Source: Segatella copri (GTDB taxonomy: Bacteria > Bacteroidota > Bacteroidia > Bacteroidales > Bacteroidaceae). Taken from it: DNA of 64,000 bases. Shown in pieces: positions 35,171 through 42,536 of this stretch. A program made the translations under genes and the position numbers. The notes below the pieces were generated by a model. The model ran no database searches, was not told the DNA's origin, and saw only the letters and a program-made list of their open reading frames with translations. The stretch lies in contig NZ_NMPZ01000001.1 in the NCBI RefSeq assembly GCF_002224675.1, forward strand, positions 186,001 through 250,000, given 5' to 3'. The first letter of the stretch is position 1. Every line of letters starts with the position of its first letter.

Positions 35171-36421
35171 ATGAAGCATATTATTATTTTAGGCGATGGC
35201 ATGGCCGACCACCCAGTAGAAAGACTGGGTGGAAAGACCTTGCTTCAATACGCCCATACACCATATATGGATATGCTTGCCAAGAAAGGCAAGACTGGAA
35301 GACTCATTACTGTACCCGACGGTTTTCTGCCTGGTTCAGAGGTAGCCAACAGCTCTATCATGGGTTACGACCAGAATGAGGTTTACGAAGGACGTGGTCC
35401 ACTGGAGGCAGCCAGCATCGGCTACGAGTTGAAGCCAACCGACCTGGCGCTTCGCTGCAACATCATCAACGTGCAGGATGGCAAGATCATTACGCACAAT
35501 GGTGGTAACCTGGAGACAGAAGATGCTGATGTACTCATCAAGTATCTCAATGAAACCCTGGGAAAGGACTATCCTGATGTAGAATTCGTAACAGGTATCC
35601 AGTATCGCCATCTGCTCGTGGTGCATCATGGCAACAAGCACATAGAATGTGCTCCACCTCATGATCATCCTAACGAGAACTGGCATGATTTGCTCGTAAA
35701 ACCTATCCTGCCGGAATCAGAAATAGAAGAGGGACATATCTCATGCAGCGATACAGCCGCTCTTCTGAACGAGTTGATTATCAAGAGTAAGGAACTCCTG
35801 GAAAATCATCCTTTCAATATAGAACGCAAGAAGCGTGGCGAGCGTATGGCAAACCTGATCTGGCCTTGGGGCGGTGGTTACCGTCCACACATGCTGACTC
35901 TTTCGCAGATGTATCCTCAAATCAAGAAGGGCTCTGTGATCTCTGCCGTTGACCTGATTCGTGGTATCGGTCATTATGCTGGTCTTCGCAACATCATCGT
36001 AGAGGGCGCTACAGGCCTTTCTGATACGAATTACGAAGGCAAGGCTGCAGCAGCTATCCAGGCTTTGAAGGATGGAGACGACTTTGTCTATGTCCATGTG
36101 GAAGCAAGTGATGAGGCAGGTCATGATGGTGATTTGGAATTAAAGCTCAAGACTATCGAATATCTCGACCAGCGCTTGATCAAACCTATCGTTGATGAGG
36201 TGAACACATGGATAGAACCTGTCTGCATTTCGGTTTTGCCAGACCATCCTACCCCAGTGGAGGTCCGTACTCACGTGAAGGAACCAGTTCCTTTCCTCAT
36301 CTACTATCCAGGTATCGAACCTGATCAGGTAGAGGAATACGATGAGGTGAGTTGCGTAAGCGGTAGCTATGGATTGCTCCAGCTGCAAGACTTCATGAAA
36401 GTCTTTATGGCAATCAATTAA
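35171..36421 (+). CDS. ApgM-like phosphoglycerate mutase-family protein in the thr operon (candidate homoserine kinase)
   Basis: 416 residues. The start MKHIIILGDGMADHPVERLGGKTLLQYAHTPYMD carries the metal-binding Asp (D9) of the alkaline-phosphatase superfamily; FLPGSEVANSSIMGYD (about 52-67) has the nucleophile Ser; HVEASDEAGHDGD (about 307-319) and LPDHPTPVE (about 358-366) supply the remaining metal ligands. The closest family is archaeal-type cofactor-independent phosphoglycerate mutase (ApgM, COG3635). It sits between thrA and thrC, where homoserine kinase is required, and no GHMP-type ThrB is in the operon. From memory, annotation systems list such genes as a predicted homoserine kinase analogue in Bacteroidetes. 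The role is inferred from position. Confidence 0.85.
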   Translation: MKHIIILGDGMADHPVERLGGKTLLQYAHTPYMDMLAKKGKTGRLITVPDGFLPGSEVANSSIMGYDQNEVYEGRGPLEAASIGYELKPTDLALRCNIINVQDGKIITHNGGNLETEDADVLIKYLNETLGKDYPDVEFVTGIQYRHLLVVHHGNKHIECAPPHDHPNENWHDLLVKPILPESEIEEGHISCSDTAALLNELIIKSKELLENHPFNIERKKRGERMANLIWPWGGGYRPHMLTLSQMYPQIKKGSVISAVDLIRGIGHYAGLRNIIVEGATGLSDTNYEGKAAAAIQALKDGDDFVYVHVEASDEAGHDGDLELKLKTIEYLDQRLIKPIVDEVNTWIEPVCISVLPDHPTPVEVRTHVKEPVPFLIYYPGIEPDQVEEYDEVSCVSGSYGLLQLQDFMKVFMAIN

Positions 36422-36466
36422 AAAATAACAACTTAATGATAGTTATCCGAAAGCTAATCATCAAGT

Positions 36467-36492
36467 TCAAAGTTCAAATCTCAAAGTTCAAA
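36467..36492 (+). repeat. 12-2-12 repeat just upstream of the thrC start
   Basis: TCAAAGTTCAAA at 36467-36478 and 36481-36492 with a 2-base spacer ends 6 bases before the ATG at 36499. It matches the arrangement before the FAD oxidoreductase gene. Confidence 0.85.
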
Positions 36493-36498
36493 GTAAAA

Positions 36499-37800
36499 AT
36501 GAAATATTATTCAACAAATAAGAAAGCACCGATCGCCGATTTACACAAGGCGGTAGTTAAAGGTTTGGCAGAAGACCGTGGTCTCTATATGCCGGAAATC
36601 ATCAAGAAGTTGCCACAGGACTTCTTCGACCATATCGAGAAGCTGAGCTTCCAGGAAATTGCATACCAGGTAGCTGATGCCTTCTTCGGCGAGGATGTAG
36701 ATGCAGATTCTCTGAAGAAGATAGTATATGATACCTTGGCATTCGACTGCCCTGTTGTAGAGGTAGAGCCAAATATCTACTCTTTGGAATTGTTCCATGG
36801 CCCTACTCTCGCCTTCAAGGATGTAGGTGCCCGTTTCATGGCTCGCCTGCTCCAGTACTTCGTTCGTCAGGAAGGTAAAGAGGAAGTCAACGTTCTCGTA
36901 GCAACATCGGGTGATACAGGTTCTGCCGTTGCCAATGGTTTCCTCGGTGTAGAGGGAATCCACGTTTACGTGCTTTATCCAAAGGGCAAGGTGAGCAAGA
37001 TTCAGGAGAGCCAGTTCACTACCCTCGGTCAGAACATCACAGCCCTTGAGGTAGATGGCGTTTTCGATGACTGCCAGGCGCTGGTTAAGTCTGCGTTCAT
37101 GGACGAGGTGTTAAACAAGCACATGAAGTTGACTTCTGCCAACTCTATCAATGTAGCCCGCTTCCTGCCTCAGGCATTCTACTATTTCAATGCATACGCC
37201 CGCATGAAGGAGAAGGGCTTGGCAGACAAGCTGGTCATCTGCGTACCTAGCGGTAACTTCGGTAACATCACAGCCGGACTCTTCGGTCATGAAATGGGCT
37301 TGCCAATCCATCGTTTCATCGCTGCCAACAATGCCAATGATATCTTCTATGAGTATCTCCAGACCGGCAAATATAATCCACAGCCTAGCAAGCAGACCAT
37401 AGCCAATGCTATGGACGTGGGTGATCCTTCAAACTTTGCCCGCATCTATGACCTCTACAAGGGTAATCACGATGCCATCGCTGCATACATCAGCGGAGCT
37501 ACCTACAAGGATGAGCAGATAGCAGACACGATGAAGAAGTGCTATAATGAGACCAAGTATGTACTTGATCCTCACGGAGCTTGTGGCTATCAGGCTTTAA
37601 AGGAACAGTTGAAGCCAGGTGAGGTCGGTGTATTCCTGGAGACTGCTCACCCAGCCAAGTTCAAGGAGAAGGTGGATAGCATCCTCGGAACCGACATCGA
37701 AATTCCTGCACGTCTTGCAGAATTCATGAAGGGTGAGAAGAAGAGCATCCAGATGACCAAGGACTTTGCATCATTCAAGAATTATTTGATGAACGAATAA
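36499..37800 (+). CDS. thrC: Threonine synthase
   Basis: 433 residues from the ATG at 36499 (MKYYSTNKKAPI). An upstream in-frame Met at 36436 only adds the translation of the spacer repeat (IIKFKVQISKFKVK), so I reject it. The PLP lysine is K107 in FHGPTLAFKDVGARF, with the PLP-phosphate loop ATSGDTGSAVANGF at about 136-149 and CVPSGNFGN near 250. Typical N-terminal 'YYSTN' and the DVGDPSNFARI segment near 310 match threonine synthase. It converts phosphohomoserine to threonine in the cytoplasm. It ends 2 bases before the hydroxyacid dehydrogenase start. Confidence 0.96.
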   Translation: MKYYSTNKKAPIADLHKAVVKGLAEDRGLYMPEIIKKLPQDFFDHIEKLSFQEIAYQVADAFFGEDVDADSLKKIVYDTLAFDCPVVEVEPNIYSLELFHGPTLAFKDVGARFMARLLQYFVRQEGKEEVNVLVATSGDTGSAVANGFLGVEGIHVYVLYPKGKVSKIQESQFTTLGQNITALEVDGVFDDCQALVKSAFMDEVLNKHMKLTSANSINVARFLPQAFYYFNAYARMKEKGLADKLVICVPSGNFGNITAGLFGHEMGLPIHRFIAANNANDIFYEYLQTGKYNPQPSKQTIANAMDVGDPSNFARIYDLYKGNHDAIAAYISGATYKDEQIADTMKKCYNETKYVLDPHGACGYQALKEQLKPGEVGVFLETAHPAKFKEKVDSILGTDIEIPARLAEFMKGEKKSIQMTKDFASFKNYLMNE

Positions 37801-37802
37801 GT

Positions 37803-38759
37803 ATGAAAATCGTTATCTTAGACGGCTATGCAGCTAATCCAGGAGATTTGGATTACCATCTCCTGGAACAGCTTGGCGAGGTAGTGGTTTATCCCCGCAC
37901 TTCTGATGAAGAAAAAGTGGAACGTGCCAAGGATGCAGACATCATCTTGTTGAACAAGGTACAGATGGATGCAGAAACATTGGCACAGCTTCCTAACTTG
38001 AAGTACATCGGAATCCAGGCTACTGGTTTCAATGTAGTGGATATAGCTGCTGCCAAGAAACAAGGTATCATCGTTACCAACATCCCAGCCTATAGCACGG
38101 ATAGTGTGGCACAGATGACCTTTGCCCTCATTCTCGCTGTTACCAACCGTGTAGAACATTACACTCAGGAAAATAGAAACGAGCGATGGGCTTACAACAA
38201 GGATTTCTGCTATTGGGATACCCCTTTAATGGAACTTGCAGGCAAAAAGCTTGGCATTATGGGATTGGGCAACATCGGTATGAAGGTTGCAAATATCGCC
38301 CGCCAGTTCGGTATGGACGTTTGCGCCTGCACCAGCAAAAACTCTAGCGACCTTCCTGAATGGATTCAAAAGGTCAGCAAGGATGGACTGCTTGCCACAA
38401 GTGATATTCTCACCCTGCATTGTCCTCTCTCAGATGATACCTATCACCTTATAAATAAGGAGAATATCGAAAAGATGAAGGATACGGCCATTCTGGTGAA
38501 TACCGGTCGCGGACCATTGGTAGATGAAGAGGCTGTTGCAAAGGCTTTGCACGACCAGAAACTCGGTGCTTATTGTGCGGACGTGATGAGTCAGGAACCA
38601 CCTTCTAAAGAGAATCCTCTTTTTAAGGAGCCTAATGCCTATCTCACTCCTCACATTGCCTGGGCTACCTTTGAGGCTCGCAAGCGCTTGAATAGCCAGG
38701 TAGCTGCCAACGTAAAGGCTTTTCTTGAGGGAAACCCAATTAATGTGGTGAACCCATAA
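37803..38759 (+). CDS. D-2-hydroxyacid dehydrogenase (glycerate/hydroxypyruvate reductase-like)
   Basis: 318 residues. MKIVILDGYAANPGDLDYHLLEQLG starts the substrate domain. The NAD(H)-binding GxGxxG lies in LGIMGLGNIGMKVANIARQFG (about residues 149-169), with NTGRGPLVDEEAV (about 232-244, the active Arg) and LTPHIAWATFEA (about 277-288, the catalytic His) as standard motifs. The substrate may be glycerate/hydroxypyruvate or another 2-oxoacid. It follows thrC directly, so it is co-expressed with threonine biosynthesis for reasons not evident from the sequence. Confidence 0.9.
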   Translation: MKIVILDGYAANPGDLDYHLLEQLGEVVVYPRTSDEEKVERAKDADIILLNKVQMDAETLAQLPNLKYIGIQATGFNVVDIAAAKKQGIIVTNIPAYSTDSVAQMTFALILAVTNRVEHYTQENRNERWAYNKDFCYWDTPLMELAGKKLGIMGLGNIGMKVANIARQFGMDVCACTSKNSSDLPEWIQKVSKDGLLATSDILTLHCPLSDDTYHLINKENIEKMKDTAILVNTGRGPLVDEEAVAKALHDQKLGAYCADVMSQEPPSKENPLFKEPNAYLTPHIAWATFEARKRLNSQVAANVKAFLEGNPINVVNP

Positions 38760-38787
38760 ATTGTATATTTATTTCGATAAAATAAGT

Positions 38788-38829
38788 AAACCGCTTATTC
38801 CCTAGATTTTATGGGGGGATAAGCGGTTT
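38788..38829. terminator. Hairpin between the thr operon and the ABC permease gene
   Basis: AAACCGCTTATTCCC (38788-38802) pairs with GGGGATAAGCGGTTT (38815-38829) at 14 of 15 positions plus a wobble. It is a strong stem between convergent genes without a good T-run, so termination efficiency is uncertain. Confidence 0.6.
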
Positions 38830-38850
38830 CATCAGCTGGATTACTGGAAC

Positions 38851-39891
38851 CTATCGTCTTCTTACCAGAATATAGATGATAACAGGTGCACCAAAAAGAG
38901 GAGTAACGGCATTGAGCGGAACGATTCCCCCATCTGATGGCAGTGAACAGAGAAGATTACATAGAAGGGCAATAGCCGCCCCCATCAGCATTGTAACTGG
39001 CAGAAGCTGTCGATGATTTTCCGTACCAACCAGCAGACGTGCTATATGAGGAGTGGCAAGTCCAATAAAGGCTATAGGACCACAAAAGGCAGTAACTACT
39101 GCAGTAAGCATACCGGTTATGATGAGCAGGGCTATTCGAAGTTTCCTGATAGGAAAACCTAGATTCTCCGCATATTGCTCCCCCAACAGCATTGCATTAA
39201 GCGGCTTGATGAGTAAAAGGGAGACCAATAGACCGAGGATGGCAAATGGCACAAACCATCTCACCTCGTCCATAGAAACATTGCCGAAACTTCCCATTCC
39301 CCATATCAGATAGGATTTCACACCTTCTGCCGTACTGAAGAAATTCAATAACGAGATGGCGCTGCTGGCAAGATAACCTACCATCAAACCGATAATAAGA
39401 AGGACTGTATGACTTCTAACAATGGCAGAAAAAGCTGTGATGATTCCCATCACCAGCATTGCACCTGCAAAGGCTGACACCAGAATAGCCATGAATCCAC
39501 CAATAGCATAACCACATTCTTCATCCAGAAAACCCAGACAGAGATTATTCAGACTAATGTTGCCTCCAAAGGCTAACATAACGATGGCAACAGCCAATCC
39601 TGCTCCACTGCTGATTCCAAAAACATCCGGTCCTGCCAGAGGATTACGGAAAGCTGTCTGGAGCAGTAAACCGCTTGTGGCAAGAGCTGCACCAGAAAGC
39701 AAAGCCGTGATGGCCTGCGGAAGACGCGATTCGAGGATAATATAGCCATAAGTATCAGAGACAGCCTGATTCCCCGTCAATGCACCTACCACCTCCCTGT
39801 ATGGAATGCTGACGCTACCCCATATCAAATTACCGAAGAACAGCAGAACGATGGCAACCACCAGGACAATAGAGATAATGACCTTGTTCAT
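38851..39891 (-). CDS. FecCD-family ABC transporter permease
   Basis: 346 residues with about ten membrane helices. Landmarks are SRLPQAITALLSGAALATSGLLLQTAFRNPLAGPDVFGISSGAGL (about 54-97), the family signature region with the GA-xL-xG-xxxQxxxRNPLAxP loop, and a cytoplasmic coupling loop near 225-245 (KPLNAMLLGEQYAENLGF). It ends with 'LFGAPVIIYILVRRR', the normal FecCD C-terminus. Role by family: inner-membrane channel for iron-siderophore, haem or cobalamin import. The start is 5 bases after the stop of the binding protein gene. No ATPase gene follows within the window. Confidence 0.92.
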   Translation of the reverse strand: MNKVIISIVLVVAIVLLFFGNLIWGSVSIPYREVVGALTGNQAVSDTYGYIILESRLPQAITALLSGAALATSGLLLQTAFRNPLAGPDVFGISSGAGLAVAIVMLAFGGNISLNNLCLGFLDEECGYAIGGFMAILVSAFAGAMLVMGIITAFSAIVRSHTVLLIIGLMVGYLASSAISLLNFFSTAEGVKSYLIWGMGSFGNVSMDEVRWFVPFAILGLLVSLLLIKPLNAMLLGEQYAENLGFPIRKLRIALLIITGMLTAVVTAFCGPIAFIGLATPHIARLLVGTENHRQLLPVTMLMGAAIALLCNLLCSLPSDGGIVPLNAVTPLFGAPVIIYILVRRR

Positions 39892-39896
39892 GGTTT

Positions 39897-41105
39897 CTAT
39901 TGTAATTGACGATGATAGAATCTCAAAGCTCCCAACATTCTGATATCCTTTGCATACTTCGAGAACTTAGCGTGATCAGCAGGATGTGAAAGGAGGATAA
40001 ACTCACGAAGCAGGATTTCAGGATGAAAACTGGTGAGTTCAAAATAGGGCTCTGTACTGGTGTCCACTTCGTAAATCTGCGGATTGGCAAAGCAATGAAG
40101 AGCTTTGTAGCCATCATACTCCTGAAGCAATTGGGCACGTGTTAATGGTGCACCGCCGAAATACTTGAATGCCCAGACATCAATATCTTTGCCTTTTGAA
40201 AGAATCTGCTCAGGACTCATCGCAAGACTTCCACTATGCGAATCGTCTTCAAAGACATAACGGGCGTTGGCATCCTTTAACAAAATACCTATAGTACTCT
40301 GTCCTCCAGGTACATACCATACGCTTCCCGTTTTTCTTTCGGTCAACACCGACAGACCTTGCGGCAACTTCTTGGCAACAGCCTTCAGCTGCTGATAATC
40401 CTGTTCTATGCGCGTAAAGAGCGAGTCCGCATTCTTATCAAAAAGCATCCCATAAAACTTCATCCATTCTGCTCTCCCCAATGGCGAAGTCTCCATATAA
40501 TCGGCAGCTTCAATGATGGGAATATGAAGTTTATCCAACTTACCATACCCTCCGCTGTTCTCGAAAGGAGAAACCAGGAGAGCCTCCGGCTTCAAGGAGA
40601 TGATACGTTCAATATCCGGTTGCATGCTGGAACCACAATCCACCACTCTCTTCCTGATATCTGGAATATTGATATAATTCATATCACATACGCCACTAAT
40701 GGCATTCTTGCAACCCAGTTCATACATCAGCTGACAATGAGGTCCCGTGAAGACCACGCTGCTAGTTACCGGGGTACGGACCGTATCAGTAGCGCATCTG
40801 GCAGATGATGAACGGCGCTTGGCAAGTTGGGTTACCGTTTCATTACCCTCTTTCCCTTTAGGCACCAGAATGTAGCGATGCAGAAGAGTTCCCTCTTTCC
40901 AAGGATTGGCAAGAATCACCTCAGTATATTCTTCTCCGTGCTTCACCATCGTGAGATGCTGCGCATACTTTAACGGGATGGTATCCCCTGCATCCATATT
41001 ATCTCCAGCCTGCGTCTTACCCATCTGGCAGGATGCAAAAAGAGAAGCTAGCCCCAAGAACAAAGCTGACTTAAAAATCCTATGATTGATAAATATCTGT
41101 TTCAT
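39897..41105 (-). CDS. Iron/B12-type ABC transporter substrate-binding lipoprotein
   Basis: 402 residues. A signal peptide ends in a lipobox (SLFASC, Cys about 26), followed by a linker. The binding-protein core resembles the FecB/BtuF group (ISGVCDMNYINIPDIRKRVVDCG, EALLVSPFENSGGYGKLDKLHIPIIEAADYMETSPLGRAEWMKF, then a SVLTERKTGSVWYVPGGQST segment and a helical backbone). Between about 95 and 120 is an odd stretch, LAKRRSSSARCATDTVRTPVTSS, low-complexity before the conserved VVFTGPHCQLMYELG. The ligand is unknown. It is first of the two ABC genes and has its own promoter box. Confidence 0.88.
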   Translation of the reverse strand: MKQIFINHRIFKSALFLGLASLFASCQMGKTQAGDNMDAGDTIPLKYAQHLTMVKHGEEYTEVILANPWKEGTLLHRYILVPKGKEGNETVTQLAKRRSSSARCATDTVRTPVTSSVVFTGPHCQLMYELGCKNAISGVCDMNYINIPDIRKRVVDCGSSMQPDIERIISLKPEALLVSPFENSGGYGKLDKLHIPIIEAADYMETSPLGRAEWMKFYGMLFDKNADSLFTRIEQDYQQLKAVAKKLPQGLSVLTERKTGSVWYVPGGQSTIGILLKDANARYVFEDDSHSGSLAMSPEQILSKGKDIDVWAFKYFGGAPLTRAQLLQEYDGYKALHCFANPQIYEVDTSTEPYFELTSFHPEILLREFILLSHPADHAKFSKYAKDIRMLGALRFYHRQLQ

Positions 41106-41133
41106 CGTTAAACATAATTATAAAATCCGTCTG

Positions 41134-41141
41134 CAAAAGTA
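41134..41141 (-). promoter_or_regulatory. -7 box of the ABC uptake genes
   Basis: TACTTTTG on the minus strand fits TAnnTTTG; the leader to the start at 41105 is only about 25 bases, too short for a riboswitch. Confidence 0.7.
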
Positions 41142-41173
41142 CAAAGAAAAAATAAGGCAGACAAGTTTTCTGC

Positions 41174-41216
41174 AAAAAAAAATGCTCCGGGAAAGTATTG
41201 GAACCTTTCCCGGAGC
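41174..41216 (-). terminator. Terminator after the TPR protein gene
   Basis: GCTCCGGGAAAG and CTTTCCCGGAGC (41184-41195, 41205-41216) form a perfect 12-bp stem, followed on the minus strand by a run of nine T (41174-41182, one base from the stem). Confidence 0.92.
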
Positions 41217-41250
41217 AATAATCATTATTTCTAAAAGAGTTCAGGCAATA

Positions 41251-42459
41251 TTACTTGCTCTCCTCCTCAGCCTTCTTGGTCTCAGCAGCTGTAGGACCAT
41301 AGTAGCCATAGTAAGCCTGGTAACGAGTGTAACCCCAGTTAGCCTGAGTCTTCTCTGGGTCGAGCTCCTTAGCCTTGTCGAGAACCTTGATAGCCTCCTG
41401 GTAAACCACCTTGCGGCCATTTGGATCCTGCAAGTTACCAGCCTTGCTGTTGTAGCAAGCACCGAGGTAAACCAAAACTACAACGTTGTCTTGCTTTGCG
41501 TCAAGAGCCTGCTTGAGGCACTTGATAGCATTGTCTGCATCATTCTTCTGGATATACATCATACCCTTGTTAGCGAGAGCAACGAAGTTCTTAGGATTCT
41601 TAGCGATAGCGCCATCCAAAAGCTCCATCTGCTCCTTCTCCATCTTCATAGAAGAATACATAGCGTTCAAACCATCAAGGATGACATCGTTAGTCTGATC
41701 CTTATCGAAGAGAGCCTTCAGCTTGTCAACATAAGCCAAAGAATCAGCCTTAGTCTTCAAACCATCCTTCATTACATAGAGCTTGAGGTTGAGAGCATCC
41801 TTAGCCTCCTTCTCGCTTGTCATAGCGATGTCGCAATACTTCTCGCAACGAGCAGCATCCTTAGCCTGATAAGCATAGCGAGCAGCGAAGAGAGCTACCT
41901 GACCGATATAATCCTTCTCAGCATCCTTCTGCTTAGCATCAATGCCAGCGAAGAGAGGATCAGAATCAGTATCGAGGAATGCACCCCAGTACTTCAACAC
42001 CTCATCTGCCTTATTGTTCTGAGCTGCAGCCTGACCTGCGTTTACGAGCTGCTGACGTGCACCCCAAACACGTGATGCATTGCCATTGAACTTAGGAGCC
42101 ACCTTACCCTTAGCGTTAGGAAGCTGATCGTACTTATAGCACTCAATAGCATTCATCAATGCATTGTAAGCACCCTCGTTCATAGCATTCTCATCCACTG
42201 GATCATTCTTCTTCATGATCTGATTGGTCTGCTGGATGCTCTGCTGGTCGTTGAAAGCCTTCATTCCGAGATCAACAAGCTTGTTGTAAGCCTTTGCCTT
42301 CTCAGCATCGTTAGCCAACTGACCCAAATTCTGCTTAACCAAAGCCTCAGCCTCAGCATAAGTCTTAGCCTTCAGCACTGCCTTGAGGGCATCGCTGTCT
42401 CCTGCGAATGCTGATGTGGTACCTAGTACCATCATTGCAGCAACGATTAACTTTTTCAT
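41251..42459 (-). CDS. Exported TPR-repeat protein
   Basis: 402 residues. Signal peptide MKKLIVAAMMVLGTTSAFA (cleavage about residue 19), then a helical protein of alternating TPR motifs, clearest near 265-325: NPKNFVALANKGMMYIQKNDADNAIKCLKQALDAKQDNVVVLVYLGACYNSKAG, and again before the C-terminus (YQEAIKVLDKAKELDPEKTQANWGYTRY). Lys- and Ala-rich, no catalytic motif. Such proteins are common periplasmic scaffolds in Bacteroidota, function unknown. It lies 77 bases downstream of gyrA with no clear promoter of its own and may be co-transcribed with it. Codon use is strongly biased, suggesting abundant product. Confidence 0.85.
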   Translation of the reverse strand: MKKLIVAAMMVLGTTSAFAGDSDALKAVLKAKTYAEAEALVKQNLGQLANDAEKAKAYNKLVDLGMKAFNDQQSIQQTNQIMKKNDPVDENAMNEGAYNALMNAIECYKYDQLPNAKGKVAPKFNGNASRVWGARQQLVNAGQAAAQNNKADEVLKYWGAFLDTDSDPLFAGIDAKQKDAEKDYIGQVALFAARYAYQAKDAARCEKYCDIAMTSEKEAKDALNLKLYVMKDGLKTKADSLAYVDKLKALFDKDQTNDVILDGLNAMYSSMKMEKEQMELLDGAIAKNPKNFVALANKGMMYIQKNDADNAIKCLKQALDAKQDNVVVLVYLGACYNSKAGNLQDPNGRKVVYQEAIKVLDKAKELDPEKTQANWGYTRYQAYYGYYGPTAAETKKAEEESK

Positions 42460-42536
42460 TTTGTTTAAAGTTTAAAAAGTTGAAATTTATATTTTTTTAC
42501 GCGTCTTCAATATAATGTGAACGAGCGTTCAGGATG

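Noticed and set aside
36436..36498. N-terminal extension of thrC
   Set aside because: The extra residues are only the translation of the spacer repeat; the conserved start is MKYYSTN at 36499.
41106..41133. Cobalamin or other riboswitch before the ABC uptake genes
   Set aside because: The leader is about 25 bases, too short for any known riboswitch.
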